Positions 9,870 to 22,589 of a stretch of DNA of 64,000 nt are shown piece after piece. Source of the stretch: Ridgeia piscesae. Taxonomy: Eukaryota; Annelida; Polychaeta; Sabellida; Siboglinidae. The notes under the pieces are model-generated. The model did no database searches. It was not told the origin of the DNA and saw nothing but the letters and a program-made list of their open reading frames with translations. Where the stretch lies: positions 16,001 to 80,000 of the forward strand of contig JAODUO010001627.1 in the NCBI GenBank assembly GCA_025642075.2, given 5' to 3'. Each line of letters starts with the position of its first letter. The first letter of the stretch is position 1. Position numbers and translations under genes: made by a program.

Positions 9870-12130
9870 AACGCCGACTTATTAAATATGAAAACTTGAC
9901 AAGGTTATAGCGTCGAAACAAAAAATAGTCCATGTTTCTACAAGTTACAAGACTAGCTTAGTTAAATTTGTGAAAACGCAACGAAACGGTGAAACATTAC
10001 GAAATGGAACGAGGTTAGCACACCGAATTAATAAAATATAAAAAATTTGACAAAATTATCGCATCGAAACAAAGTTTATATTATGACTGTGGTCGAAGCC
10101 GCCATTTTGGCAGAAACTCTGTTATAGAAGTAATCGAAGCCACCGATTTTTCTATGTCAAACTCTAATTACTGGCTGTTTTGTCCGCTAGACGGCGCTAG
10201 CATTTATGTATTACAAGACATATCCGTAGATGGTAACAGTTTTTAAAGAAGTGACGTTACAACCCAAGATTTTTTTAGATTTGTTTAGAATTGGTTAATA
10301 AAATGTTCTATGTCGCAAGAAAACCCACCAAAGTTTTCGTTTTATGATAGACAATGACACAACTTTCCCATAGAATGAGTGCCAAGATGACTTTAAAAAA
10401 TACGTCAAAGTGACAAAGCCATGACGGAGAAAAGCTGACATATTGTGAAATGGCAAAAAGTTGGCAGATCGACTTAGTTAAATATGAAAAATTTACAAAG
10501 ATATCGCATCGAAACAAAAAATATTCCATTTTACTACAAGTTACAAGACTAACTTAGTTAATTTGTGAAAATACCACTTGTCTAACGCAATGAAATGGTG
10601 AAACGTTACGAAATGCAACGAGGTTAGCACACCGACTTAGTAACATATGAAAACTTGACGATGCTATCGCGTGTCTAATACTAATGAGTGGTTATTTTGT
10701 CCGCCAGATGGCGCTAGCGTTTCATGTATTACAAGAGTTATCCGATAGATGGTGGTAGTGTCTACCGTAGTGAAGTCACAACCAAATATTTGTCAAATTT
10801 GGTTAGCATACCTTTTAGTCACCAGACGGCGCCAGCTCTTAAAGTAGTGATGTCACAACCTAACACAGATTTGGTTCTATGACGTTAGATGAATCAACAA
10901 AATTGTCATTCTATGATCGAAAGTTTCATAGTTTTCACATAGAAAGATACGAAACTACCAAGATGACTTAGTAGAATACGACAATGTGTCAAGGCTACCG
11001 CATCGAAACAGAAATATATTCAGATTTTACTACAAATTGCAATCCTAACTTAGTTAATACATGAAAAACCCAACTGTCTAAAGCAGTGAAGCGGTGAAAA
11101 GTTAAGAAATGCTACAGAGTAAGCACAGTGACTTAGTAAAATACGACAAAGTTACACACCTACCAAGCCCAAACCGCTAGAATGTTCAACATGTACATGT
11201 TATCTCGTTGAGATGGTAAAATCTAAGGTGATTGCCTTGCTGACTTAGAAAAACACAGTACAATACGACAATTTGTCAAGCCTTTACAAAATGTTACAAC
11301 ACTAACCTGGTAACAGTTGGGAAAACATTCCTCTTTCTATCTCGTTCAGGTGTTAAATGTTAGAAAATCATCATATTGACTTGGTAAAATACGAATACTT
11401 AACACAATTATCGCCTCGAAACGGTAAACGTTATGTTATGACTGTGGTCGAAACCGCCTTTTTAATGAAGTTATGATTTTCACGTGACACGAAGCGTCAT
11501 TTTGACGGAAGGTATGTTTTTCACATGATAGGAGCGGTCATGTTTACGGAAGTTATGATAAGGATGGGGACGGAGGTGAAGACCTCCCTCTTTCTATCTA
11601 GTCGAGTACGTAAATGTTAAGAAATCATCATGCTGATTTAGTTAAATACGAATAGTTGCAAGGCTATCGCGCCGAAACACTAAAACATTCAGAGTTTACT
11701 TCAAGTTACAACCATAACTTATTTAATATATGAAAACGCCCCCTATCTAATGCAATGAAACAGTTACCGAATGGAATTAAATTAGCACACTGACTTAGTA
11801 AAACACGAACATTTGCCAAGATTATCAACTTTGTTGTGTCTTACTTTAATTAGTGGCTGTTTTATCCTATAGATGACGCTAGCATCTAATGTCGTGTGAC
11901 ACTTATCCACGATATAGCGCCAGCTCTTAATATGGTGACATCACAACCCAACGTAATTCTAGATGAGCTGAACAGTGAAAATTTCGCTATGGAATGGGTC
12001 AAACCCACGTTACAAAGACAGAAGCATCGATTACTAATAGCCTGCAAGTTCTCAATATTGAAGCTATGTTCACAAAAATTGAGGAATAAATCAGAGAAAT
12101 TCGGTAGCAACGCCAACGTTATTGTCGTCG
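9870..12130 (+). repeat. Directional array of degenerate ~160 bp units
   Basis: A phrase resembling GACTTAGTAAAATACGACAA followed by TATCGCATCGAAAC recurs near 9876, 10022, 10466, 10633, 10960, 11130, 11378, 11634 and 11791. Neighbouring spacings are mostly 146-170 bp or about twice that. A second recurring block, AGAYGGCGCTAGC, appears near 10190, 10706 and 11871. All units point the same way. The same array, inverted, sits at 55.56-57.0 kb. Divergence is high, so this is an old satellite-like core rather than a fresh expansion. Confidence 0.7.
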
Positions 12131-12139
12131 GCGTCGAAT

Positions 12140-13560
12140 GATGGCTGGATCGTTCAAATTTGAATGTCAGAGCCATGTCAGAAGTAAGTAGAGACAGCGA
12201 CATCGTGAAATTAGGATCAATCGATTAACTGTTGTTTAGTTTCCACGTTATTTTTATGTTCAACATTTTTATTCATAAAACAGTGGTCGTCTGAACACAT
12301 ATTACCAATGAGTGAATGACACGGACACGGGCACTGCACTGGTGACTGTGAGAGGGAAGAATTTCTTATTGTTGAAATAAATAAAAAAATTACACTCATG
12401 ACCAAAATGATCGATACATGATCATTCCTTCGTAGAGTTTATAGCAAACCAATCACTGCATTACTTGATTATTAATTGTCAGCATCAAATCCCTATCACC
12501 ATCCGCTTAGTTGTTTTTATCTTAAATAGGATTCTAGTAAAGCAACGTGAGGTGTGTTCGACACTTACTTATAATCATAGTGTTGCTAGAATTTCAATTG
12601 CAGTTCAGTTAGCCAAACGTTTGTAAACCAGTTGACAATGTTATTGTTGTGTGTATGAAATATTCAAATTGTAAACAAAACCATAAATATATACCCATGA
12701 TCATAATATTGATACACATGTCAACTTATTTAGCAAACATAGTGAAGATAATTATCTACCCCAGCTACTCGAGGAATAGACAACCTCGTCTTAATTTAAG
12801 CCAAGATGACCATCAACCATTGACAGTATTATTAACTATTCACCCCTAAGCTTGCATTTACGTGTAACAGCTGTTGCATGTAAGACACGACAAGGTCAAC
12901 CTTTTATTTATCGAACAAATGTATACACAGACTATCATCCTTGTACAATAGTGAACATTTCTTTATTGACAGGTAGCCTGGTAATTAGTATATTCTTATC
13001 TTCAAAAATTGTCTGTTGTGTGCTAAACTGCCCCATGTTGCTTGTTTGTAGGTTTGGTTGTTACCGAGTAGGGGTTTACTGTTATGGATAATAAATAATG
13101 CATTTACGAAAAATTACTAATACACGCCTGGTGGTATATTTGATTTTTCATGTAAATATTTTAAGTGGTTAAATACTAAATCAAACATTTCGTGCTAATT
13201 ACAAATAATGTATACACCTCCTACATGAAAAAAACATTTATGGACGTTTGACTCCACCAGGAGTGTTGGCCAGTATACCGACAAGACAGGATTTCGTTCT
13301 CACCGCATTGCATTTCTGTATACCATACCTTGGTAGGTAGGTAATCTATGACAATAAACCTATGACTAATCTATGTCTGAAGTTTAACAACGTGCACCAG
13401 AATTCGCGTGACCACCAGGTCCATCACCTGGTCCATATTATTTCTCAATAAATAGACAGGCCATACCTGCGCAATCTGCAGATGGTTGCTGCTCTCATTA
13501 GATTGCACAGGTCCAGCTAATGCGTATAAAATAAACGATAATACCTTAAGCCAAGGTAAA
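12140..13560. other. Non-repetitive interior of element 1, nothing recognised
   Basis: AT-rich sequence without ~160 bp units. It separates the two parts of the array and ends at the Harbinger remnant, so it may be the body of a separate Harbinger insertion. No termini were identified. A short palindrome around CACCAGG/CCTGGTC lies near 13412-13435. Confidence 0.4.
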
Positions 13561-13574
13561 CGTTATACTACAGC

Positions 13575-13955
13575 AATTAAGTCATTGGAACGTCAACATG
13601 ACATTCACATAATAAATTACGTAATATATCTGTCGCTAAAAAGCGAAGAGTTACAGCAAGGTGTTCAGCAGGTGGTATTGCATCGCGCATGTCTGTGTCG
13701 TTGTGGACGGTTAACCGCGAATAAGATATTGAAATTGCTGTGCATCCATTCGGACAAAGTTTGTAAATGTTCTGGGGCACTCCACTTTCATTTCCTTCAT
13801 CAGAGCATGAAATGCGCCGAACTGCTGGCGCCGCGCCTTTTAGTTTCTTCATCTTCTTTCTTTTCTTCGTCATCAATTTGCTGCAGCAAAGCCAATGTAC
13901 CGAGCAAAATTGCATGCTCTTTTTCACTGCTGCTGCTGCATCAGTCCGCCATTGT
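13575..13955 (-). pseudogene. PIF/Harbinger (HARBI1-like) transposase N-terminal remnant
   Basis: Minus-strand frames together give LLGTLALLQQIDDEEKKE, then RRQQFGAFHALMKEMKVE, then TFTNFVRMDAQQFQYLI. After a frame change comes DTDMRDAIPPAEHLAVTLRFLAT. This is the characteristic N-terminal order of HARBI1-like Harbinger nucleases (basic region, FHALM-type helix, FRMD motif, and the AIPPxExLAxTLRFLAT block). The catalytic DDE region that follows in full proteins is missing and at least two frame changes break the reading, so this is a dead remnant. It lies inside element 1; whether it belongs to that element or was inserted later is not shown. Confidence 0.75.
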
Positions 13956-14045
13956 CGTAAACAAGCACGTGTGCGTCTGTAATGGCCTTCGCCTTATCAA
14001 GCAACTCTCCGACTCGATTGTTTCGCTACGACTACGTGTGTCACG

Positions 14046-14119
14046 CACTCGTACGAGTGACTCGTACGTCGTACGAGTGACTCGTACGAGTGATTCGTAC
14101 GAGGCACTCGTACGTGTAG
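14046..14119. repeat. Cluster of nested CACTCGTACGAGTG palindromes
   Basis: About 74 bp made of ACTCGTACGAGT-type units in both orientations. CACTCGTACGAGTG at 14046-14059 is a perfect 14-bp palindrome. A related GTACTCGAGTAC cluster lies at 62430-62560. Confidence 0.85.
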
Positions 14120-14129
14120 CATCCCCTTT

Positions 14130-14780
14130 AGAAAAATACGACAAAGTGACAGAGCTATCGCGGTGAAACATTAGAATATTTAACATTTACTATACGTTAC
14201 AATGCAAACTTCATACATTGTGAAGACACGCCTCTCTATATCTATACAAAAACTTAGTAGAATACGACAATGTATCAAGGCTACCGCGTAGAAACGGTAA
14301 CGGAAAATAACAGGAGTTTACTATATTCACACGAAAGTGTTATACTTTTTTCGAGTGAACAACTAAAAAGATTACTACGTTACCAAGCTAATTTGGTAAC
14401 AATTTTGAAAACATCGCTCTTTCCATCTCGTTCAGGCGGTAACTGTTGTGAATAGTTGAAAAGGCTATCGCGTCGAAGCACTAAAATATTCAGACTTTAT
14501 AACAAGGTACAACGCTAACTTAGTTAAATATATGAAAACGCCATATGTATAACGCTATGAAATGGAGAAGCATTACGAAATGCTACGTAGTTTTACATTT
14601 TATCGCCTCGAAACTCTAAATGTTACGTTATGACTATGGTCGAAGGCGTAATTTGGCAAGAAATTGAGTTATGGGCGTAATCTGGCCGGCCATTTTTACG
14701 GAAGTTGTGTTTTGAACGTGGTAGGATGCGTCATTTTAACGGAAGTTATGGTGTGCACGTTAAATAAAACTGTCCTAGCC
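14130..14780 (+). repeat. Continuation of the ~160 bp array
   Basis: Array phrases resume near 14128, 14252 and 14450 in the same orientation as 9.87-12.13 kb. The Harbinger-containing block at about 12.14-14.0 kb therefore interrupts one array. Confidence 0.6.
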
Positions 14781-14789
14781 TTGTGTGTA

Positions 14790-15845
14790 TGGGTTGCGCA
14801 ATGACATGTAAGTTGCCTATGTGGAGCAGGTCACCTATGTGACCTACATGCTGAACATGGTGGGATAATGGCCTATAACTGGATGTTGTCTGAAGACATT
14901 GCGCACGCGCAATGACCTAAATCTGATACCCATTACCAGAAGATGACAAACATGATTACGTGTCCAATAGTTTTTGTCAGTGACGTGTTTTGTAGAATAA
15001 AGATAAATACAAACACCATGTTTTAACATAGGGGACTTAGAAAATAAAGCATCCCTTACAAGGATAGACAATAAAAGTGGAGGCTTAGAAATTAAAGCAT
15101 ACCTTACAAGGATAGATTATGAAAGTTGTCACGGAACAACCTGGGTGACGACATAACAAAAATTATTTGTGTAATAAGAGTGCCTATACATGACACAACG
15201 AGGACCTGGTTAAACGCTTATCGTAACAGGAGAAAGAACAAGCAATGCGATTTATACTGGGTTACGAAGGCCCCGTGAGAATGACGACGTTGCAGTGCCC
15301 GGTCTTCCATGCTGGCCTCTCTCCCCTGCTTCAAGAGAGAAAACGGAGTCACAACGCATGCGTCTTCAGCCGCGCCAACATATTTTCACTATATAAAAAT
15401 AAGACACGTATATTGGGGTATTAGTTCACGCCATATCCGTCAAATGGCTCCACTTGTTCTTTGACCGTGTTTGTAGTTTACCACATATCTGCCAGCGGCG
15501 CTACATGACCTTTGACAGCTATTAACCTAATTTTGTTAATAAGACGCACGAATTTGGACAGTACTAATTCATATCCGTCCGATGGCGTCACTTGTTCTTT
15601 CACCTAGTTTGTAGTTCACCACATATCTGTTAGGGGTGCTACATGACCTTTGATCATTTTTAAATGAGACGCACGAATTTGGACAATACTAATTCTTCAA
15701 CTGTCAGCAATGGGGGCACCAACAGTTCAGTAACTATCCGCTAGGGGCGCTACATGGCATTTAACCAATTAATCCTCCCTCCCTTCCAACGCGTTTCATC
15801 CGCTCCCCCGTATCACGATTAGTACCTATTATATTACTCACGTAT
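14790..15845 (-). repeat. Right inverted arm of element 1
   Basis: Mirror of 9015-9855, slightly longer because a ~150 bp subterminal unit is present twice (about 15424-15572 and 15573-15692). Each unit carries CACATATCTG, a CTAGGGGYGCT-like core and TGACCTTTGA, then GACGCACGAATTTGGAC. TGCGCACGCGCA (14900-14911) matches the NRF1 consensus. Confidence 0.7.
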
Positions 15846-16016
15846 ACCATCGGCTGACACCATATCAAATTTATCGTACCTGTCGTCAGGAATCCAATAA
15901 TGCTAAACCACATCTTATTTTGCGGTGATGTCCGATGATATGAACTAAAGTAAACATCAAAATGAAAAAACATCATTTGTTAACTTATTTTATTTTTTAT
16001 TTAATAACTTCTTGAG
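15846..16016. other. Spacer, nothing recognised
   Basis: Short AT-rich flank between element 1 and the following microsatellite. Confidence 0.4.
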
Positions 16017-16120
16017 TGTGTGTGTATGTATGTATGTATGTATGTATGTATGTATGTATGTATGTATGTGTGTATGTATGTATGTGTGTATGTATGCATG
16101 CATGCATTTATTATATATAT

Positions 16121-16173
<53 letters not shown>
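16017..16173. repeat. (GTAT)n followed by (TA)n
   Basis: About 85 bp of GTAT-type repeat and, after a short spacer, about 57 bp of TA. Open frames over it are repeat translations. Confidence 0.95.
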
Positions 16174-16176
<3 letters not shown>

Positions 16177-16389
16177 CAATAAACAAATTAATATAAAGAG
16201 CTTCTAAAAATCATAATGTATCAACTAAACTTATCAATAAATGGTTATATCAAATACAATTAATAAATTAATAATTAATACTAATGTAAAATTTAAAAAC
16301 ATTATCGTAGAAACTATTAGTATGGTTACAATAAATTCATTGTGTTACACAATACAACTAATCTGCATATGCGGCTTAAACCACATTTG

Positions 16390-16660
16390 TTTTTAAATTA
16401 TACTTAGATCAAGTGCGTCTATAAGGTGCCGAAATTCCGTCAGATTATTCCACAGGCGCGGTGCCGTCTCTGAAAAGCTACGCCGATCGTATCGTTCTAA
16501 ATTAGAGCATGGTACTGTCAGAAGACAGCTTCTTACGAAAGGAAGCTGGCAGCCCGGCGTGTATTTAAAAATCGTGTCGTATTCAGGCGCGATGTCGTGT
16601 TCGCTCGGAAAGTTCAAAGCCAACGACGGGTAAAGTGCAAATGTTGGTACCCTGGGTCTT
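16390..16660 (-). mobile_element. LINE C-terminal fragment
   Basis: The minus strand reads LPFVRSCLLTVPCSNLERYD, then RRSFSETAPRLWNNLTEF, then LIDALDL followed by a KNK-type end. The RSFSxxAPRLWNxLP pattern near the C-terminus is a hallmark of ORF2 proteins of L2, CR1 and Jockey-group LINEs. The RT domain is absent and the fragment ends next to inverted-repeat element 2. Confidence 0.75.
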
Positions 16661-17205
16661 TTGGGTGGGGATCAAGGGAGGTCTGACGTCACAAATAGGT
16701 TAAGGTAAAAAAAACAGTTCATGGTCATGGTCACGCAGCACCTCTAGCGGTTAGGTGGTGAACTACAAACTCAAATTACAAGTGGCGCCCTTCGAACAGG
16801 TCGTGAATTAGTACGGTAAAAATTCGTGTCTTATTTTTTAAAGTAGGTTATATGGATCAACTGTCATGACGGAGGAGAGGTGTTGAACAACTGGTGCCCA
16901 TTGACGGATATGACATGAACTAACACTCCCCCCAAATTCTGTTTTATTTTTAAACTAGGTCTAAAAATAATCAAAATGTCAAGAAGCGCCCCTGCAGTAG
17001 ATGTCATCAACTATATAATTGAGTAAAGGTGCAAGGTGAAATGTAAATGTCAAAGGTGAACAACGTTAAATTCAAATATCATGATCACGTTCGGTACGTA
17101 GACCATTTGGGTAACTTTCCCATTGTAGGTCACCTACATAGCATTGCGCATGACCAATGTTATAATTCGAATCTCTACAGAGAATACATCATAGTTAAAA
17201 ACTAT

Positions 17206-17216
17206 TGCGCATGCGC
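17206..17216. promoter_or_regulatory. NRF1-like palindrome
   Basis: TGCGCATGCGC in the left arm of element 2, one base off YGCGCAYGCGCR at the last position. The mirrored right-arm site at 18602-18613 is TGCGCATGCGCA, a full match. The motif is directly visible; binding is inference. Confidence 0.5.
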
Positions 17217-17266
17217 TATGTTACACTTTTCTATATATCTGATGCTGTTCCCCGCTTACTCCAGTA

Positions 17267-17846
<580 letters not shown>

Positions 17847-17859
17847 GAGTATTCTTCTT

Positions 17860-18590
17860 CCGCGTGTAAGGTGAACATTACCATTGACTGTCCTGTTAAC
17901 GAAATGAAGAAGAGCATGCAGGCGGTTCACTGTTGTTTCGAAACTACGCTGCAACGGAGGCTAGATAGACCACTCTAGTCAACGTCAAATGTTACAATAA
18001 ATTGTATTGTATTGTGTTTAGCTTAACATGTTTTGAAATGGTTGAAACTTGGCATCCATAACTGTTATGTTCAATATGGTCTGCTCCCTGGCTGACACGT
18101 TCAGTTGAACACCCTGACATATATGGGAAGCATGTACAGAAGAATGTAACATTGACAAACTCGGTTTAGATTTTGATTTTCGCGGAGCGCCCAACATAAA
18201 CAGTAAATTAGTTTCTTCATATATCGGTATCCTTGTCATTCCCATTCTTCTGAAATGCCACATATTTGACCCCTGTACTTTTACACTTCTGATTATTGTT
18301 GCGGCATACCACTATGCAACGATGCATTCCTCATTTTAGTAAAACTACTTGAAACAAACAACGTTTACGCTATCATTACTTGGTCATACGAATTGTCCAT
18401 GCCTACCGGTGAGGGCACCGCAGTGCGAGGGACATCACCAGGTTTAAATACAAGGTGACGTCACGAGCCGGCGATCTCTCTATATTAAGATATTTGCATA
18501 TATGGACACTGGAAACGTGTTTTTTGACTTACCTGGTTGGGTTACGCGGTGACATATGCAGCTGGACTACTCGGGGAACAGCATAAGATA
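17860..18590. other. Interior of element 2, nothing recognised
   Basis: Mixed sequence with an 81-codon minus-strand frame (18018-18263) of unknown nature. It shows no domain, splice borders or homology within the window, so I do not call it a gene. Confidence 0.4.
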
Positions 18591-18601
18591 GAAATTATAT
18601 T

Positions 18602-18613
18602 TGCGCATGCGCA
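18602..18613. promoter_or_regulatory. NRF1 consensus palindrome
   Basis: TGCGCATGCGCA, a perfect palindrome and full match to the known NRF1 consensus, in the right arm of element 2. Confidence 0.5.
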
Positions 18614-18799
18614 ATGGTGTGTAGTGACCTACGTGACGAATATATCGAATACGGGACCCATGTGGTCTACGTACCGAACGTGATCATGACATTTGACCTT
18701 AATGTTAACCTTTGATGTTGATATTTAAACTTCACACAATTGTGTAGTTGATGACATATCCTCCACGGGCACCGCTTAACCTTTTTACCATATACAATG

Positions 18800-19440
18800 G
18801 TACATATTTTTCAAACGATTAATTTATAATGTGGCATATTTGCTTAATCATACCAGAATATGTTTGTTTGATGATGTCTGGGTCTATACCGCCCCATCCA
18901 GGACTGCAGGATTTTTATTTCTCTATAATTATCCTTATCTCATCTATGGTTGTAGGTGCTAAAACATTGAATTTGTTGATATGTACTAGGTTAATGATGT
19001 ACCAATTGTCGTGAAGTATTCATTAAATGTATCAGTTATTAATTTCTTATCTTGTATTAGAATGCCATTTATTAACCATTCTTGGTTTTGCTGTGATGAT
19101 GTCTTCTTGCCAATGTTTGTTCTTATCATTTGTCACATTTGTTTCAGGTCACTCTTGTGTTTGACAAATTCCTTTTGATAATAATGAAGTATAATCTATT
19201 ATTTTAATATGTTGTGTTACCTTATTGTTATATGTTTTATAATTGGTTTCATTAAATACCGTTCGATTTTTTATATAGAAAATGCATTATAATAGTTTGT
19301 GCTTAGTGTTTTATGGAATATCTAAGCCCCACATTATATAACATTGTTTGTTTTCAATTATTAATGTACGAACACTATCAGTGAGTTGTTCTGTAAATGC
19401 ACTAATGCATATTTGGGGGTGTATACACTATGGTGACCAA
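18800..19440 (-). mobile_element. LINE ORF2 linker fragment
   Basis: The minus strand reads EFVKHKSDLKQMWQMIRTN, IGKKTSSQQNQEWLING, LITDTFNEYFTTIGTSL and, after a frame change, TIDEIRIIIEK, GGIDPDIIKQTYSGMIKQIC. In LINEs of the CR1/Jockey group, SDxKQxWxxI followed by FNxYFTxIG and then SPGxDGIxPxxIK is the linker between endonuclease and RT. Both neighbouring domains are missing. Confidence 0.75.
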
Positions 19441-20875
19441 TATTTATGTTTTGTGTTTTCTGGATTGAGACAACACCTCGACACCTCGACAAAAATGCAT
19501 TGTATATGTTAAGTCATAATATACTTTTTGGCTTTTCAATGTAATTGTATATTTTTAACGTACACATGATTGGCTATTGCGGAGGAAGGGAGGAAGGGGG
19601 TGAAGGATTTTGCTTGGCTGCTGAGGTGGAAGGGAAGAAAAGGGTCTTTTGGTGGGGTTTTGGAGTAGCAATGTCTGAAATGAAATAGGATTTTATCATT
19701 GCTTGAATGAAAAGGCTTTATGAGCAACGGAATGTGTCTTTGTGGGGCGGCGTGGCGCGGAGCGGAAAAAGATCAAATATTAGGGAGGTGGCGGCCCCTT
19801 GCAGGCAGGTCGTGAACTAGTACTGTTCAAATTATTTTTATAATTAGGTTAAATTATGTCAAAGGTCATGTAGCGACCCTGGCAGATATGTGGTGAAATT
19901 CAAACTATTACATGGATTACATATTTCGAGAAATTAAATATCAACCTTAATGACTAGTCAACGTCTTCTCTCAGTGTTGTGTCTCTTCTACATATCACAT
20001 AATAAAGTCAGTTTACATTCCATTTTATGAGCTGGGACATATTAAATTATATTTTATTTCATATTTAATATTAACAATTGATGCAGATAACCCGTGCCCC
20101 ATGTAATGACAGGCTAGCCTAAGACTATATTGTAAACATCGCGTCGGTGTTTGAGGCCTAGGGTTCACGTGCGTCGGTGACAGTCAGAAAGCTGTCCAAA
20201 ACACTTGCCCTCTTTCTTCCAAGATTGTATTACAAAATCCACCGCTGCAGGAATGGTCTTTTACATCACTGTCAAACGTTTGACAGTTTAACAAATTGCG
20301 TAGATGTCTTTCCATCACGGAATGTGCAGTAGCGTTTTATCATTCACGCAGACAACAACGACATCGCCTACAACCCGTAGCCAACGGCAAGGTGTAACAC
20401 GATCGCTGATTGGGTGAATAATGAGTGATTCCCGCCGTTTGCCAATTACGTTTACAAAATATGACTTCCACAGTGCATGGACGTAGTTGTGTACGCACGA
20501 CAACGTATTAAACACAGTTATGTAATTTTTTATTAAGTTATAGATAAAATGTAACAAAACGAACGTTAATAAATAGACTAATATTATTAAAGTCGTTCTA
20601 TTTTTCTGTGAAGGGTCGGGTTTCGGAAACATCGACGGTGGTCAGTAGAGGATTGAAACAAATGGCCCACCGAGCCAGTAGAATTTAAAAATCGGTGGCC
20701 CGAACTGGCCCGACACCTTTAAAATACGCGGCGGGCCATCGGGCCAGTGCCAATATCGAACCCTGTAACCTTGTCTGTATGGGTTACACAACGAGATATG
20801 TATGTTGGCCATGTGGTGAACGTGACCTATGTGCCCTACATGCTGAACTTATAATTTGATGTTGTCAGAAGACAT

Positions 20876-20887
20876 TGCGCACGCGCA
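20876..20887. promoter_or_regulatory. NRF1 consensus match in element 3
   Basis: TGCGCACGCGCA, the same sequence as in the right arm of element 1 at 14900-14911. Confidence 0.5.
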
Positions 20888-21740
20888 ATGACCTAAATCG
20901 GTTACCATTACTAGAAGATGGTCAACATAGGATTACATGTGCAATGGTCTTTGTCAGTGACCTGTTTTGTCGAATAAAGTTAAGTAGAAATACCATGTTT
21001 TGTTATGAGTGGTTTAAATTTAAAACACACCTTTCAAGGCTAGACAATGAAAGTTGTCACGTGACAACATAGGTGAAGGCATGACAACGAAGTTAATAAT
21101 GATTTGTTTAATAAGCACGATTTATCATACATGACACAACGGGGACCTGGGTGAACGCTGGTCTAACAAAAGAAAGAACAAGCAATATGGGTTTTACATT
21201 GATTCTAGTAAAACACGATACATTTAGAAAGTACCGTCAATGCAGACATGCATAGATCATCATGTTTGTTGTTCCTCACCACGGAGGATAGTCATAGCAC
21301 GATATGGACATCCTAGGTTGAATTTACTCCAATATAACGCTCCATTGTTTATAACCACTGCAGTAGCCTCCGTTACCAAGGCTCCGTGAGAATGACGATC
21401 TCGCAGTACCCTGTCTTCAATCCTGGGCTGTGTCCCCTGCTTCAAGATAAAAACGAAATCACAACGCGTGCGTCTTCAGCCGCGCCACCATATCGAATAG
21501 ACGGACATGACGCCGTGTCTCTCTATATATTGGCTATATGGTTATAATAATACGTCTCCTAGTACGTATATTTCTTTGCTGGGGGCCGATCATTATTTCA
21601 CTGATGGGACATAATATTTTCTTTGTTGTGAATAGACTATTATTTTATGTCTGCATTCATTAGTAGCTGAATGATGGATGGTGGTGAATTGTTTCCAACA
21701 TGATATATTTTATGAACACTAAGTTTTTGTTTTTACGATC

Positions 21741-21743
<3 letters not shown>

Positions 21744-21796
<53 letters not shown>
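21744..21796. repeat. (GA)n microsatellite
   Basis: About 53 bp of GA inside element 3, followed by an imperfect GAGA stretch to about 21825. Confidence 0.95.
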
Positions 21797-21803
<7 letters not shown>

Positions 21804-22589
21804 ACATAGACAGAGAGAGATATAACAAAACCACGCAGTAATATTTACTCATTTTTAGTATGGCAACACATTTATTTACAGATCATCGTCTATATGTTCC
21901 TTAATTGGTCGAGTGCGATTTGTGGTTCGTCCTGAAACACGCACGTACCAGTCTGTAATGACTGCAGTGGAGTTAACTTTCTACACAGCCTCGTCAAAGT
22001 GCATATCAATTAAAATGTTATCAGGCAAGAGACAATCGTGTTGGATTTGACTGGGATGCTCTATCTCGCAACCGTTGCAGCGTAGTTTCGAAAGATCATA
22101 ATTTTAAAATTAAGTTCACGACATATCCGTCAGATGGCTCCTCTTGTTCTTTTACGTAGTTTATAGTTCACCACATATCTGCAAGGGGCGCAACATGACA
22201 GTTGGCGCCGCGCCACAAAGACGCATTCCGTTTCTCTTAAAGCCTTTTCATTTAAAAAATGATAAAATCCTATTTCATTTAAGGCACTGCTCCTCCAAAA
22301 GACCCATTTCTTCCCTTCCTCCGCAGCAGCCAATCAAACTAGTTTACTCCCTTCCTCCTTCCTCCCTTCCACCGCTCCGCTCCAAGTGCGCAACGATAGG
22401 ATCCTATACTACTACTGGTTTCTTTAGTCATCAACGTGCGTATCGTTACTTTACTAGATATCGGAAGTTACAGTTCATCGTCTTACAGTGTATTATTCCA
22501 GAATGTTCTTTCAAAATGAAACTTTAATAATGTCGCATGAATCTACGCATAGTGAGTGTTCCATACACTCGACTTTCAACAATAGTAGT

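Larger units (their letters stand above)
9015..15845. mobile_element. Large inverted-repeat element 1 (~6.8 kb)
   Basis: The left arm (about 9015-9855) matches the reverse complement of the right arm (about 14790-15845) over most of its length. Blocks appear in mirrored order: a GTACCTA-TATATTACT outer block, TCCGCTAGGGGCGC, a ~150 bp subterminal unit, a CTTCCATGCTGGCCTCTC block, CTTACAAGGATAGA, TGCGCACGCGCA and CACATAGG. Between the arms lie a directional array of ~160 bp repeats, a ~1.4 kb stretch without recognised content, and a Harbinger transposase remnant. Long inverted ends with an internal array suggest a foldback-type or non-autonomous DNA transposon. No target-site duplication or family transposase was identified, and boundaries are approximate. 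Confidence 0.7.
19558..22390. mobile_element. Large inverted-repeat element 3 (~2.8 kb)
   Basis: Sequence at about 19558-19770 mirrors about 22190-22390. Matching blocks include ATTGGCTGTTGCGGAGGAAGG-like sequence, AATAGGATTTTATCATT, AAAAGGCTTTA, CGGAATGTGTCTTTGTG and a GGCGCGG block. Inside the right half, 20763-21510 is a good match to the right arm of element 1 (CTACATGCTGAACTT, GACATTGCGCACGCGCAATG, CGTGAGAATGACG, CGTCTTCAGCCGCGCCA). Its left counterpart is missing. A ~600 bp segment with a (GA)n tract separates 21510 from the terminal block. This copy is a mosaic or internally rearranged. Confidence 0.65.

Noticed and set aside
13486..14166. 226-codon plus-strand frame
   Set aside because: It is antisense to the Harbinger remnant, whose minus-strand reading matches a known family, and then runs through the GTACGAGT palindromes.
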